A stretch of 60,627 nt of DNA from an uncultured Phocaeicola sp. GTDB taxonomy: Bacteria > Bacteroidota > Bacteroidia > Bacteroidales > Bacteroidaceae. The position numbers and the translations under genes are program-made. Positions 46,449 through 56,445 of this stretch are shown here, in pieces; the first letter of the stretch is position 1; each line of letters begins with the position of its first letter. A model generated the notes under the pieces. The model was not told the origin of the DNA and made no database searches. It saw nothing but the letters and a program-made list of their open reading frames with translations. Location: contig CALUKX010000010.1 of NCBI GenBank assembly GCA_944321335.1, positions 1 to 60,627 on the forward strand, written 5' to 3'.

Positions 46449-47408
46449 ATGCTGGATTTTATCAATAAAAAAATTCAAAAAATATTAGGCGTTAGTTTGA
46501 CCACAGAATTGGTCTTGGATAAGCACTTATTTTCTTTTTCTTTTATAGGGAAAAGACCTAAGCCCTTAATAATATCTTCATTGGATGGTAAATTTTTCAA
46601 TAATGGATTGGCGGACCGGTTGAAAGGTATGGTATCATCATATGCCTATGCAAAATATAACAAACTACAATTCCGTATAACACATAAAAATCCATTTGAT
46701 TTGGAACTTTACTTATCTCCCAATAAATATAATTGGATCTTACAAAAAGAAGAGTTATGCAACAATCTATTGTATTCGAATGCAGTTGCAATCATTGATT
46801 CACTTAATAAATTTAGATTGTCAACATTGATTAGAAGTCGACAACACTGGTTTTATACCAATATAGACTTTATAGATTACTTAAATGAAAAATACAAAAA
46901 AAATTTTACTTATTCACAATTGTATCAAGAACTCTTTAAACCGTCCGCCTATTTACAATCTCACCTTGATACTTTTAAAGACAAAATCGAAACAGGTTAT
47001 ATATCCATATCATTCCGCTTTATGCAACTCATGGGAGATTTTAAAGATATCAGAGGAATTACATTATCTGAGACAGAACAAAAAACACTAATCGGGCAGT
47101 GCATTATCATCATTAAACGAATTCATGAAGAAAATAAGCATATACCACTTGTCCTTGTAACGTCAGACAGTCAAAAGTTCATCCAAGAACTGAGCGACCT
47201 GAATTATGTCTTTACTTTGCCTGGAGAAATTGGACACATCGGACATAATAACAATGAAGCTATCATGTTGAAAACATTCCTTGATTATTATATGATATCA
47301 TATGCAAAGAAAGTATACATGGTGTACAATGACCAGATGTATAAAAGTCAATTTGCAAAGTATGCAGCACAGATATCAGACACGACTTATATAGAGCTCA
47401 AATTCTGA
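46449..47408 (+). CDS. Putative glycosyltransferase, fucosyltransferase-like
   Basis: 319 residues, soluble. GLADRLKGMVSSYAYAKYN near the N-terminus and the C-terminal LVTSDSQKFIQEL, then LPGEIGHIGHNNNEA and TFLDYYMISYAKKVYMV resemble the donor-binding side of GDP-fucose-dependent transferases (GT11/GT23 type). The similarity is partial, so this is a tentative call. No matching GDP-fucose synthesis genes are in the window. Confidence 0.5.
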   Translation: MLDFINKKIQKILGVSLTTELVLDKHLFSFSFIGKRPKPLIISSLDGKFFNNGLADRLKGMVSSYAYAKYNKLQFRITHKNPFDLELYLSPNKYNWILQKEELCNNLLYSNAVAIIDSLNKFRLSTLIRSRQHWFYTNIDFIDYLNEKYKKNFTYSQLYQELFKPSAYLQSHLDTFKDKIETGYISISFRFMQLMGDFKDIRGITLSETEQKTLIGQCIIIIKRIHEENKHIPLVLVTSDSQKFIQELSDLNYVFTLPGEIGHIGHNNNEAIMLKTFLDYYMISYAKKVYMVYNDQMYKSQFAKYAAQISDTTYIELKF

Positions 47409-47449
47409 TAGCATCAATTATCACTTAAATCTTTAATCTGTCATAACAT

Positions 47450-48412
47450 ATGAAAAGAGTATCAATCCTTATTCCTTGTTACAATGAGGAGGAATCTTTA
47501 CCTCTCCTCTATCCTGAATTGCTAAAAATAATAGAACAAAATAAAAACTATGAATGGGAAATTTTGTTTGTAAACGACGGATCGAAAGATAGTACCATAG
47601 AAATAATCAAGGATTTAAGTAACAGAGACGACAGAATATGCTACATAGACCTATCCCGCAACTTCGGTAAAGAAAACGCCATGTTGGCAGGGTTTGATTA
47701 CGTATCGGGAGATTGCGTCATAATCTTAGATGCAGATTTGCAGGATCCGCCATCATTGATACCAGATATGCTTTCTTACTGGGAGGAAGGATATGAAGAT
47801 GTCTATGCAAAACGTAAGAATAGAGGTAAGGAAAGTTGGCTACGAAAGCAGTTTTCGTTGGCATTCTATCGGATATTAAAACATTCCAGCTCAATCGAAA
47901 TGCTCCCCAACACAGGAGATTTCAGATTGCTTGACCGCTGTTGTATTGATGCGTTAAAACAATTACGCGAAACCGACCGATATACTAAAGGATTGTTTTG
48001 TTGGATCGGTTTTAAAAAGAAAGAAATCGAATTCAATAGAGGGGACAGAGTTGCCGGAAAAAGCAAATGGAATTTCTTCAAGCTATTAAGATTAGCTATA
48101 GAAGGAATCACTTCATTCACCACTACTCCATTAAGATTTTCTACAATCTTAGGAGCAATCATTGCATTCGGAGCATTTATTCTTATGATGTATTATTTAA
48201 TAAAAACATTTATTTATGGAGATCCAATCCAAGGTTTTCCGACATTAATCACCTCAATATTATTTTTAGGTGGTATTCAATTACTGTCAATAGGTATTCT
48301 TGGTGAATATTTGGCTCGAGTATTCAATGAGTCCAAAAAAAGACCGATATACCTCATTCGAGAAAAACGAACAAAAGAATTTAAAAATCCCCAAAATTCT
48401 ACTATAAAATAA
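47450..48412 (+). CDS. GtrB/DPM1-like polyprenyl-phosphate glycosyltransferase (copy 1)
   Basis: 320 residues. GT2 core SILIPCYNEEESLPLLYPEL, VNDGSKDST and ILDADLQDPPSLI, with two C-terminal transmembrane helices (about 230-255 and 265-290) followed by GILGEYLARVFNESK. This family loads a sugar onto undecaprenyl phosphate for later use by GT-C enzymes. It pairs naturally with the GT-C proteins at 44825 and 48419. A close paralogue lies at 49982. Confidence 0.9.
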   Translation: MKRVSILIPCYNEEESLPLLYPELLKIIEQNKNYEWEILFVNDGSKDSTIEIIKDLSNRDDRICYIDLSRNFGKENAMLAGFDYVSGDCVIILDADLQDPPSLIPDMLSYWEEGYEDVYAKRKNRGKESWLRKQFSLAFYRILKHSSSIEMLPNTGDFRLLDRCCIDALKQLRETDRYTKGLFCWIGFKKKEIEFNRGDRVAGKSKWNFFKLLRLAIEGITSFTTTPLRFSTILGAIIAFGAFILMMYYLIKTFIYGDPIQGFPTLITSILFLGGIQLLSIGILGEYLARVFNESKKRPIYLIREKRTKEFKNPQNSTIK

Positions 48413-48418
48413 ATCATA

Positions 48419-49918
48419 ATGAAAAGAACTACGATTGTAAGTATTTCCATTATTATCTTAATTTTTTTGAGTTATATCTCATATTGCTGCTACAATGCCT
48501 TGTGGTTGGGAGATGATATAACTTATGCATTTAATTTTAAGACCGGTGAATTAATCGATTCATTGAATGATATAATCATATCACAGGATGCACATTATTT
48601 AACAGTTAACGGCAGATATGCTGCACATACACTTATTCAAATTTTCATTGCGTTATTAGGTAGAAATATTTTCATCATTACAAATTCTCTGGTTTATATC
48701 CTTTTTCTTTATTTCATCGTAAGAATCACAAAGCCCTCTTTTATACATATCAGGCAAATCCTTTTTTTAGTTTCAGCAATATGTTTAGGTTTTCAGACAA
48801 AATACGTGCCGACATGTCAGATAAATTATATTTGGATGTTTACATTATCATTAGCAGTACTTTGGCTATTCCAACATCCGCAAAAACAATCAAAACTATG
48901 GTGTATCTTTTTGATTCCTTTTGCCCTCATTGCAGGTAACGGACATGAAGGACTGAATATCGGGCTTTGTGGTGCATTCGCAATCTACGTCATTGTTCAT
49001 CATAAAAAGATCAGTTTCAATCAGTGGTGCATAGTGATCAGTTTTTGCATTGGATGTTTCATTATAATTATCTCCCCAGCATCAAAAAACAGATTGGATG
49101 AAATGGATGGCTCGATGCTCATCTCTCTCTACAATTTTATCCGGTATTCAAGAATATTCTATTTCTTTATTTTTATATTCTTCTATGCATTATATTCTAA
49201 AAAGATTCATTTGAAAACCTTTTATATAGAAAATGAAATTTATTTCAATTCTATGATTATATTAATATTAATGAATTTCTATATCTCTATATTTTCTAAC
49301 AGACAACTTTTCGGCATTGAATTGATGTCTTTAATCTTAAGCCTCAAATTGCTTTCATCTCTTTCAATACCAATCCAATATACAATCACGGGCATTCTAT
49401 TGACAATAGCATTGATTGCCGGATATAAGAACATCATTTTTTTACAGAAAATCAACACCTATTTTAATGACATCCAACAGCAATATGAAAAATCGGCAGA
49501 TGGCATTGTGTATTATGATTTACCGGTTCAATATGCTATTTTTAAACAGACTTATCCATGTGATGCTTTAAGGAACAGCAGATTGAAGAATTACAAGAAG
49601 TCCACTTTAAATCAAAGAGGAAAAACATTAGTTATACAACCAGTTATCAGAAAAGAATTTCTTTCAAAGACCCAAAATGGTTTCATAGAAATTGCCAACG
49701 GCCATTTCATCGTCTTCCTAACATCCAAGAATCCTCCAAATAAAATTGTTATAAAAAGGACTGTTGAAATTTTGGGAATTCAAATAGCAAACTACCCAAG
49801 TCATGAGTTATCAGGCTTCATTCCTTTTTATAAAGATGAGAATATACAACTATTGGAAATATTCGATGCTATCGATACCATGCCATGGATAAAAATTAGT
49901 TCTATAGATGCCCAATAA
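48419..49918 (+). CDS. Polytopic membrane protein, DUF6056-like, probable GT-C transferase
   Basis: 499 residues with about ten transmembrane segments in the first 350 and a soluble C-terminal part. The first loop (LWLGDDITYAFNF) carries paired Asp residues and is followed by NGRYAAHTLIQIF, which resembles the GDD and NGR features of DUF6056/GtrC-like proteins. It is flanked on both sides by GtrB-like genes, the usual partner of such proteins. Activity is inferred from topology and neighbours. Confidence 0.68.
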   Translation: MKRTTIVSISIIILIFLSYISYCCYNALWLGDDITYAFNFKTGELIDSLNDIIISQDAHYLTVNGRYAAHTLIQIFIALLGRNIFIITNSLVYILFLYFIVRITKPSFIHIRQILFLVSAICLGFQTKYVPTCQINYIWMFTLSLAVLWLFQHPQKQSKLWCIFLIPFALIAGNGHEGLNIGLCGAFAIYVIVHHKKISFNQWCIVISFCIGCFIIIISPASKNRLDEMDGSMLISLYNFIRYSRIFYFFIFIFFYALYSKKIHLKTFYIENEIYFNSMIILILMNFYISIFSNRQLFGIELMSLILSLKLLSSLSIPIQYTITGILLTIALIAGYKNIIFLQKINTYFNDIQQQYEKSADGIVYYDLPVQYAIFKQTYPCDALRNSRLKNYKKSTLNQRGKTLVIQPVIRKEFLSKTQNGFIEIANGHFIVFLTSKNPPNKIVIKRTVEILGIQIANYPSHELSGFIPFYKDENIQLLEIFDAIDTMPWIKISSIDAQ

Positions 49919-49981
49919 CAATAGCCGTTCCATTATTAAATAAAATAAGTTCAAACTTTTATATTTACTCAATTTAAAATC

Positions 49982-50917
49982 ATGAAAAAGGTATCCATAC
50001 TTATTCCGTGCTATAATGAAGAAAATTCTTTACCTTTACTTTACCCTGAATTACAGAAAGTAATGCAACAAAACAAGAATTATGACTGGGAAATATTGTT
50101 CATCAATGATGGTTCAAGAGACAATACCTTACAAAATTTAAAGCAACTTAGAGCTTCAGATTCTCGTATTAATTACTTAGATTTATCGAGAAACTTTGGC
50201 AAGGAAAATGCTATGCTGGCAGGTTTTGACTATGTCACAGGGGATTGTGTTATTATTATGGATGCAGATCTACAACATCCACCAATGACAATCATTGACA
50301 TGCTAAAAAAATGGGAAGAGGGTTATGAAGATATATACGCAAGACGATTAACAAGAGGAAAAGAGCCTATATTAAGAAAATGGCTTTCTTTAACATTCTA
50401 CAAGATTCTACAGAAAAGTACAAAAATAGAAATTCTACCAAATGTCGGTGATTTTCGTTTATTGGATCGAAGATGTATAGAAAGCCTTAAAAGAATGCGT
50501 GAATCGGAACGGTATACTAAAGGAATGTTTTGTTGGATTGGATACAAAAAAACCTTCGTTGAGTTTGAGCAAGGGGAAAGGCAAGCCGGAACCTCATCAT
50601 GGAATTTTCGATCTTTATTAGGTTTAGCTATAGAAGGTATTATTTCTTTTACTACATTCCCCTTGCGTTTTGCAACCCTAATTGGATTCATAATCTCATT
50701 TATCGCTTTAATATATATGGCATATGTCATTATTAAAACTATCATTTGGGGAGATCCTGTAGCAGGTTTCCCTACCTTACTTTCCGTCATTCTATTTTTA
50801 GGAGGCGGACAATTTATAGCAATAGGCATTATTGGAGAATATATAGCTCGAATATTTCATGAAACAAAAAACAGACCTGTTTACATTGCGAGAGAATACA
50901 ATGATATGTTAATTTGA
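49982..50917 (+). CDS. GtrB/DPM1-like polyprenyl-phosphate glycosyltransferase (copy 2)
   Basis: 311 residues. SILIPCYNEENSLPLLYPEL, INDGSRDNT and IMDADLQHPPMTI, then two C-terminal transmembrane helices and GIIGEYIARIFHETK. By eye about two-thirds identical to the protein at 47450 over the full length. The change from LQDPP to LQHPP in the active-site loop suggests a slightly different donor. The pair may serve the two GT-C proteins separately. Confidence 0.9.
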   Translation: MKKVSILIPCYNEENSLPLLYPELQKVMQQNKNYDWEILFINDGSRDNTLQNLKQLRASDSRINYLDLSRNFGKENAMLAGFDYVTGDCVIIMDADLQHPPMTIIDMLKKWEEGYEDIYARRLTRGKEPILRKWLSLTFYKILQKSTKIEILPNVGDFRLLDRRCIESLKRMRESERYTKGMFCWIGYKKTFVEFEQGERQAGTSSWNFRSLLGLAIEGIISFTTFPLRFATLIGFIISFIALIYMAYVIIKTIIWGDPVAGFPTLLSVILFLGGGQFIAIGIIGEYIARIFHETKNRPVYIAREYNDMLI

Positions 50918-50952
50918 TTATCACTTGTAGAATTCAGAAAAACAATAAAATA

Positions 50953-52074
50953 ATGCAAAATTTTCTGTTCAATATTTTTAAGATAGGAGATATCAAGAGC
51001 AGCAAAAGAATTATATGGATTGATTACGCAAAATTTATAGCCATAACCATAATGATTCTAGGCCATACCAATCTAAACCAAACCCCGTATATCTGCTTAT
51101 TCGGATATATTTTCCACATGCCTATCTTCTTTTTCATTTCAGGACTATTTGAGAAAGGAGCATCTATCGGGAAATCATTGATGAATGTAACCCGTACACT
51201 TATAGTACCTTATTTTGTATTTTCATTATTCAGTTTTTCCTATTGTTGGTGTTACCCTATATTACATCCTGAATTATACCCTAATATAAATTCATTTACA
51301 GACATTTATTCCGCAGCAACACTAGGCACATTATTTATGGAAAATCGGGTAAGGGAATTTTCTTTTTTACCCAATTACCCTTTATGGTTTTTGGCTGCTT
51401 TAATGGTAGCAAAGATTTTATTCTCGATATTCCATAGTTTAGCTCAAAAATTAAAGATTAATAATCCGCTTTATTGGATTGTTATCAGTTTCATATCGGT
51501 CTTCTTATTTTTGAAATCACGACAAATCTATTATTTCTCAATTGATTCGGCACTTATGGGATTTCCTTTATATGTTTTAGCATACCACATAAAAATAGAA
51601 ACCCAAAAAAGAATTTTCGAAAATTATGCAATACCCATCTTTATTCTATCATTTTTATATACACTATTTGTCGGTATGCAAAATGGTGCAGTCAATATGG
51701 ATGGAGGTTATTACGGGAAATCATTAATCATGTTCTATATTAATGCTATTATTGCCATATTTATGGTGATTTCTTTCTCCTACATCATCTGTAAAAAATT
51801 CAAGCCGATTAAATTTGCATCTTACTTAGGAGCCAACACTTTAGTTATTCTGGGAGTACATAATTTTATCCTACAATGTATCAAAGGATTTATCGTTATG
51901 ATTTTAGGAATTAAGATTTCAAAAAATGATTTACTTTCTTTCCTTATTACAGTCATAATACTAATTTTGTGTATTCCTATAAGTAAGTTCATCAACGCCA
52001 AACTTTCTTGGATAATAGGGAAAAAACAAATAAAAGCTCCTTCAAGTGACCAGATTATACATAAATCATATTAA
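50953..52074 (+). CDS. Acyltransferase-3 family membrane protein (copy 1)
   Basis: 373 residues from the ATG at 50953; a TTG at 50914 overlapping the gtrB stop would add 13 residues. About ten transmembrane segments. The family hallmarks are IDYAKFIAITIMILGHTN at the start (the His is the catalytic candidate) and FHMPIFFFISG in the second segment. Such proteins O-acylate cell-surface sugars, usually with acetyl groups. Confidence 0.85.
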   Translation: MQNFLFNIFKIGDIKSSKRIIWIDYAKFIAITIMILGHTNLNQTPYICLFGYIFHMPIFFFISGLFEKGASIGKSLMNVTRTLIVPYFVFSLFSFSYCWCYPILHPELYPNINSFTDIYSAATLGTLFMENRVREFSFLPNYPLWFLAALMVAKILFSIFHSLAQKLKINNPLYWIVISFISVFLFLKSRQIYYFSIDSALMGFPLYVLAYHIKIETQKRIFENYAIPIFILSFLYTLFVGMQNGAVNMDGGYYGKSLIMFYINAIIAIFMVISFSYIICKKFKPIKFASYLGANTLVILGVHNFILQCIKGFIVMILGIKISKNDLLSFLITVIILILCIPISKFINAKLSWIIGKKQIKAPSSDQIIHKSY

Positions 52075-52128
52075 CAAGCATTTCTCTATACAATTGATAA
52101 CCTCCATAATAACACTTCATATCTTTTA

Positions 52129-53118
52129 ATGGACAGAAACACAAATATTGATATATTGAAATTTTTATGTGCAATTCTAGTGGTATTCATACATATACCA
52201 ACGCCCTATTCGGAATATATTAAACCTTTAACAAGATGTGCAGTTCCATGCTTTTTCATGATTTCCGGATTTTTTTTATTAAACTCATCCCACCATGATC
52301 AAACCACCAAACGATTAAAAAAGTCCATCATTAAAATGCTCAAATTAATTATATGGAGCTCCTTATTATACGCAATCATAATCTACAGACTTAATCCTCA
52401 AAAATTCAACAACTTACTATCAATTGACAATCTGGCTGATTTCATCATTTTCAATATCAATCCAATCTATGGTCATTTATGGTTTCTCAATGCATATTTA
52501 TATGTATTGTGCATTACTTTGTTCGCTGTGGAACACCATAAAATCAAGCTGATAAATTATCTTATTCCAATTCTCTTATTGGGTAATTTAGTTATGGGAG
52601 AGTTACATCAATTATTCATGACCTCCAGTCTTCCTGTATATTACACAAGAAATTTCTTATTTACCGGTCTTCCTTTTTTCTACCTTGGTGGGATAATCAG
52701 AAACAATACATCAATTACAAACAAAGAAACCATTAATTATAAAGCACTGATACTTATTATTTTATTTGCATTCACATCTTACGTAGAAAGTGTTTTATTG
52801 TCTAAGCAATCAGACATCTATATCAGTACAATTTTCCTTTCCTATTTTATGTTAACTTTTTTTGTTTCAATCAAAAGATGCAAGAAAAGCTTTATATCCC
52901 AAATAGGAGAAAGAGACTCATTATATATTTACATATTACACATTGCAGTAATGTTATTATTATATCCTATAGTAAAAAAAATAATTACTGATAAAATATC
53001 AATCAGAATTTTTGAATGTTTAGCACCAACAATCTATATCATAGTCTGTATTATAATTTCTAAAACTATTTTTACCATTAAACATAGAATTAATAATAAA
53101 CTACAAATCAACACATAA
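52129..53118 (+). CDS. Acyltransferase-3 family membrane protein (copy 2)
   Basis: 329 residues, about ten transmembrane segments. NIDILKFLCAILVVFIHIP and TRCAVPCFFMISGFFLL are the O-antigen acetylase features, with His17-region as candidate catalytic residue; GHLWFLNAYLYVL is the conserved middle motif. It resembles the WecH/OafA-like short group. Substrate unknown. Confidence 0.85.
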   Translation: MDRNTNIDILKFLCAILVVFIHIPTPYSEYIKPLTRCAVPCFFMISGFFLLNSSHHDQTTKRLKKSIIKMLKLIIWSSLLYAIIIYRLNPQKFNNLLSIDNLADFIIFNINPIYGHLWFLNAYLYVLCITLFAVEHHKIKLINYLIPILLLGNLVMGELHQLFMTSSLPVYYTRNFLFTGLPFFYLGGIIRNNTSITNKETINYKALILIILFAFTSYVESVLLSKQSDIYISTIFLSYFMLTFFVSIKRCKKSFISQIGERDSLYIYILHIAVMLLLYPIVKKIITDKISIRIFECLAPTIYIIVCIIISKTIFTIKHRINNKLQINT

Positions 53119-53142
53119 TCATGTTCATTAAATGTAAAAATC

Positions 53143-53901
53143 ATGTCAGCGTTAATATCAACACTTATAACACAGCCTCTATTCTATATCATTTTACCTA
53201 CAATATTGACATTTTGGCCTAAAATAAATAAAAAGTTGAAATGGAGTTTATGGGGATTATCGTTCTTCTTATTTCTATTTTTTAGCAACACAAGTCTATA
53301 TAATTGGTTTGAAAGACAATGGTATGCCGACTACGACAGTCAAACAATAGAGAATCAATGTTTCCAATATGGAATTGTTCTCGGTGGATATTCATATTGG
53401 GATTATACTCGCAATCGGCCAGAATTCAGTGAAATCGGAGATCGATTATTTGAAGGTATCAATCTTTATCATCAAAGAAAAATCAAGAAACTGATTTTAG
53501 CTTCGGATGGTTCCATCATCAATGCGACATCTAACCCTACGAAAGGGAATCCAGAATCCATGAGAGATTATATAATAGCACTTGGAATCAAACCAGAAGA
53601 CCTAATTTTGGAAACAAAAGCCAACAATACACATGAAAATGCAACATTTACACTTGAATTGATTGGTGACAGTTTAAAAAATCAACCGACTTTACTAATA
53701 ACCTCTGCAATCCATATGAAACGTGCGATTCTAGCATTCAATCAAATAGAAGTGTATCCACAGCCGTGGACTACAGACACTCAATTGGTAACAGATAGAT
53801 GGTGTACTATTATTCCATCTATCAATACTCTTGCCAAATGGCCGGCATTATTGCATGAATGGATAGGCTATGTTATTTACAAATATCGTTACAAAAATTA
53901 A
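53143..53901 (+). CDS. YdcF/SanA-family membrane protein (DUF218)
   Basis: 252 residues: two N-terminal transmembrane helices (about 10-30 and 33-50), then a periplasmic DUF218 domain with YGIVLGGYSYW, KLILASDGSI, ETKANNTHENATFTL and LLITSAIHMKRAILAF. DUF218 proteins act in envelope processes, with unclear biochemistry. This A+T-rich gene has a truncated G+C-rich relative at 56047-56445, about three quarters identical by eye over the shared part. Confidence 0.85.
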   Translation: MSALISTLITQPLFYIILPTILTFWPKINKKLKWSLWGLSFFLFLFFSNTSLYNWFERQWYADYDSQTIENQCFQYGIVLGGYSYWDYTRNRPEFSEIGDRLFEGINLYHQRKIKKLILASDGSIINATSNPTKGNPESMRDYIIALGIKPEDLILETKANNTHENATFTLELIGDSLKNQPTLLITSAIHMKRAILAFNQIEVYPQPWTTDTQLVTDRWCTIIPSINTLAKWPALLHEWIGYVIYKYRYKN

Positions 53902-53981
53902 TCCAACCCTTACAATTACAAAACAATTATTTCAATAGTCCTCTCCCAAAGATATAGGATTATAAAACTTATTATTAAATC

Positions 53982-54992
53982 ATGAATGATATTTTTTCAC
54001 TTTTATCCAAGCATCGTAGTGCAATGATGGGATTTGCCATATTATGGATTATGGTATTTCATCTTCCATCTCATCACGAAATACATGTATTATCACAATT
54101 GATTTATTGGGGCTATGGAGGTGTTGATATTTTTCTCTTTCTTTCGGGTTTCGGACTATACTTTTCACTTTCAAAAAAGGATATATCATTATCTAAATAT
54201 TACAAAAAACGTTTTAGCAGAATACTGCCAGAATTCTGGCTATATCTTATCATATTATATATCAGTACAATGGACTTTAGCCAAAGAAGTTTATTTACTT
54301 TAATTTATAAAGCAACAACTATTGGATTCTGGATACCCGGTACTCCTTTTGAGTTATGGTATATCTCATGCATCTTATTATTTTATGCCATTTTCCCATT
54401 TTATTATAAATCATTCAATAAATCCGGTATTTCCACAGCGATTAAGGCTATAGCAATAGGAGGAATCATGATATTAATCTATGCAATGATAATGGTGCTA
54501 TGTTTTAATAACGAAAATAAGGGTGGAGGTTTAATTTTGGCAATTTCACGAATTCCTATATTTTTTATTGGTTCTATTTTCGGATATTATGCAAAGAAGA
54601 AAGCAAACATTATCATTAATTACACAAGAATAATATTTTTATCAATAATCTTCTGCATATCATTATTGCCATTATATTTTTCCTACAAATACTGTTCAGC
54701 CTATCTCTGGACGTGTGCATTACATTGGATACCATTTATCATAATCACTCCAATTCTGTGCATCATGCTTGCTTTTCTATTTGAAAAGTGCCACTTCCTA
54801 GAATCTATATTCAATAAAATTGGAATGATTTCTTTAGAACTCTACATAATGCATACATTCGTCTATTTCCAAACAGATATAAAAAATATTGCAGGAGGAG
54901 AATATTCAACACCTATACTTCTACTAACCTCTTTCATTTTTGCATATATTCTTTATTATATTAATATTAAATTTTTACAAAAACTTATTTGA
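53982..54992 (+). CDS. Acyltransferase-3 family membrane protein (copy 3)
   Basis: 336 residues, about ten transmembrane segments. MGFAILWIMVFHLPSHH with the His, GGVDIFLFLSGFGLYFSL, and PFELWYISCILLFYAIFPFY are the conserved family blocks; KYYKKRFSRILPEFW is the cytoplasmic basic loop. This copy is of the VanT/OafA-like kind with an RxxR-type loop (KRFSRILPE), the site linked to acetyl-CoA binding. Confidence 0.86.
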   Translation: MNDIFSLLSKHRSAMMGFAILWIMVFHLPSHHEIHVLSQLIYWGYGGVDIFLFLSGFGLYFSLSKKDISLSKYYKKRFSRILPEFWLYLIILYISTMDFSQRSLFTLIYKATTIGFWIPGTPFELWYISCILLFYAIFPFYYKSFNKSGISTAIKAIAIGGIMILIYAMIMVLCFNNENKGGGLILAISRIPIFFIGSIFGYYAKKKANIIINYTRIIFLSIIFCISLLPLYFSYKYCSAYLWTCALHWIPFIIITPILCIMLAFLFEKCHFLESIFNKIGMISLELYIMHTFVYFQTDIKNIAGGEYSTPILLLTSFIFAYILYYINIKFLQKLI

Positions 54993-55057
54993 TCTAGCTT
55001 TTATTTAATAAAACATCGAAGTAAGCTCTCTTTTGCTAAAAATAAATTGTATAAAAG

Positions 55058-56002
55058 ATGAATAATAGAATTGTATACCTCGATCGTCTCAAAGGATTTA
55101 CAATACTGACAGTAATAATGGGACATTTGGATGAATGGTCATTCGCTCTAAGCGGTCCAATACACCAGTTTATTTACTCATTTCATATGCATCTGTTCAT
55201 GTTTCTATCAGGTTTCGTAATATCCAACGCCCCAGACATTAAGAAAAGTTTCAGAAAATCAATTAAATATTGGGCTCCATTTTTAACCATTGGAATCTTA
55301 AAAACGGTTTATAGTGGAGATCCTTTATCCTATTTCTTCAGTTTACCCTATAAGGAAGGATACTGGTTCTTATATGTGTTAGGTATTTTTTATTTCCTCA
55401 TGATACCATTCAAATATTGTAGAAAGAAAATTACAGTTTTAAGTGCAGGAATTATTATATTTTCAGTAATATTAGTCTTAATGTATTTATTTAATGAAAA
55501 AACTGTTTGTATTACAAGTATAAATATGTTAGGAATATATTGGCCATATTTTTTCTGTGGTTATTTTTTCAGGAAATTTAATTATGAGAATAAACTCTTT
55601 TCAAATAACTTATCTTTTACAATATCATTAATCTGTTTTATACTACTATACAGTTGTTTCCAAGGAGAAAAATACTACAAACAAATCATCAGTTTTTCAG
55701 CTATTATTTTTATTGTATCATTATTTAAATTCAGAGAAAATAAAGAATCATTTATAGAAAAAAAACTAACTCAAATCGGGGGAAAAACATTAGATATCTA
55801 CATCTACCATTTTTTCTTCTTCTTTGGTTTTCTAAAAATTGACTTATCACAAGTAGGAATTTGGATTCATGACACCAATAATTATTTTATTGAGTTAATA
55901 ATCCTTATGTTATTAGCAGTATTTATCTCATACATATGTATAGGTTGGGGATACGTTATAAGACAAAGTACTATTCTAAGAAGAATTATTTATGGAGAAT
56001 GA
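55058..56002 (+). CDS. Acyltransferase-3 family membrane protein (copy 4)
   Basis: 314 residues, about nine to ten transmembrane segments. YLDRLKGFTILTVIMGHLD and IYSFHMHLFMFLSGFVIS are the family hallmarks. It is the last A+T-rich gene of the locus; about 45 bases further, composition changes to G+C-rich inside a truncated ydcF. Confidence 0.86.
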   Translation: MNNRIVYLDRLKGFTILTVIMGHLDEWSFALSGPIHQFIYSFHMHLFMFLSGFVISNAPDIKKSFRKSIKYWAPFLTIGILKTVYSGDPLSYFFSLPYKEGYWFLYVLGIFYFLMIPFKYCRKKITVLSAGIIIFSVILVLMYLFNEKTVCITSINMLGIYWPYFFCGYFFRKFNYENKLFSNNLSFTISLICFILLYSCFQGEKYYKQIISFSAIIFIVSLFKFRENKESFIEKKLTQIGGKTLDIYIYHFFFFFGFLKIDLSQVGIWIHDTNNYFIELIILMLLAVFISYICIGWGYVIRQSTILRRIIYGE

Positions 56003-56046
56003 TTCCACGTTTATAAGCAAGTTAAGTTTCCTATAATAAGGAATAA

Positions 56047-56445
56047 GCTTCGGACGGGACTATCATCGATACGCCTTCGAACCCGGACATCAAGGGGAAT
56101 CCGGAAGCGATGCGGAGGTACATCATCTCCCTCGGCGTGAAGCCCGAAGACCTGATTCTGGAAACGAAGGCGAACAATACGCATGAGAACGCCACGTTCA
56201 CCCTCCAACTGATCGGCGACAGCCTCCGCACCCAGCCTACCTTGCTTATCACTTCCGCCATCCACATGAAGCGGTCGATGCTGGCTTTCCGTCAGGTGGG
56301 ACTGAATCCCGATCCGTGGGTTACGGATACGCAGCTGGAGGGCGACAAGAGGTTTACCATCATCCCTTCTGTAGCCACATTGACGAAATGGCCCGCCCTG
56401 CTGCATGAGTGGATTGGCTACCTTGCCTACAATTCCCGTTACTAG
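56047..56445 (+). pseudogene. 5'-truncated ydcF remnant
   Basis: An open frame of 132 codons without a start of its own at the front; the codon before it is TAA. It begins ASDGTIID and continues GNPEAMRRYIISLGVKPEDL to the end RY. This aligns with residues from about 120 to 250 of the intact YdcF protein at 53143, with an insertion of one residue. The transmembrane helices and the first part of the DUF218 domain are missing. Its G+C-rich codons match the outer flanks, not the island, so it looks like the original gene cut off at a recombination junction near 56040. Confidence 0.8.

Noticed and set aside
56110-56445. Independent small gene starting at the ATG at 56110
   Set aside because: The frame upstream of this ATG is also homologous to YdcF, so the ATG is an internal Met of a truncated gene rather than a real start.
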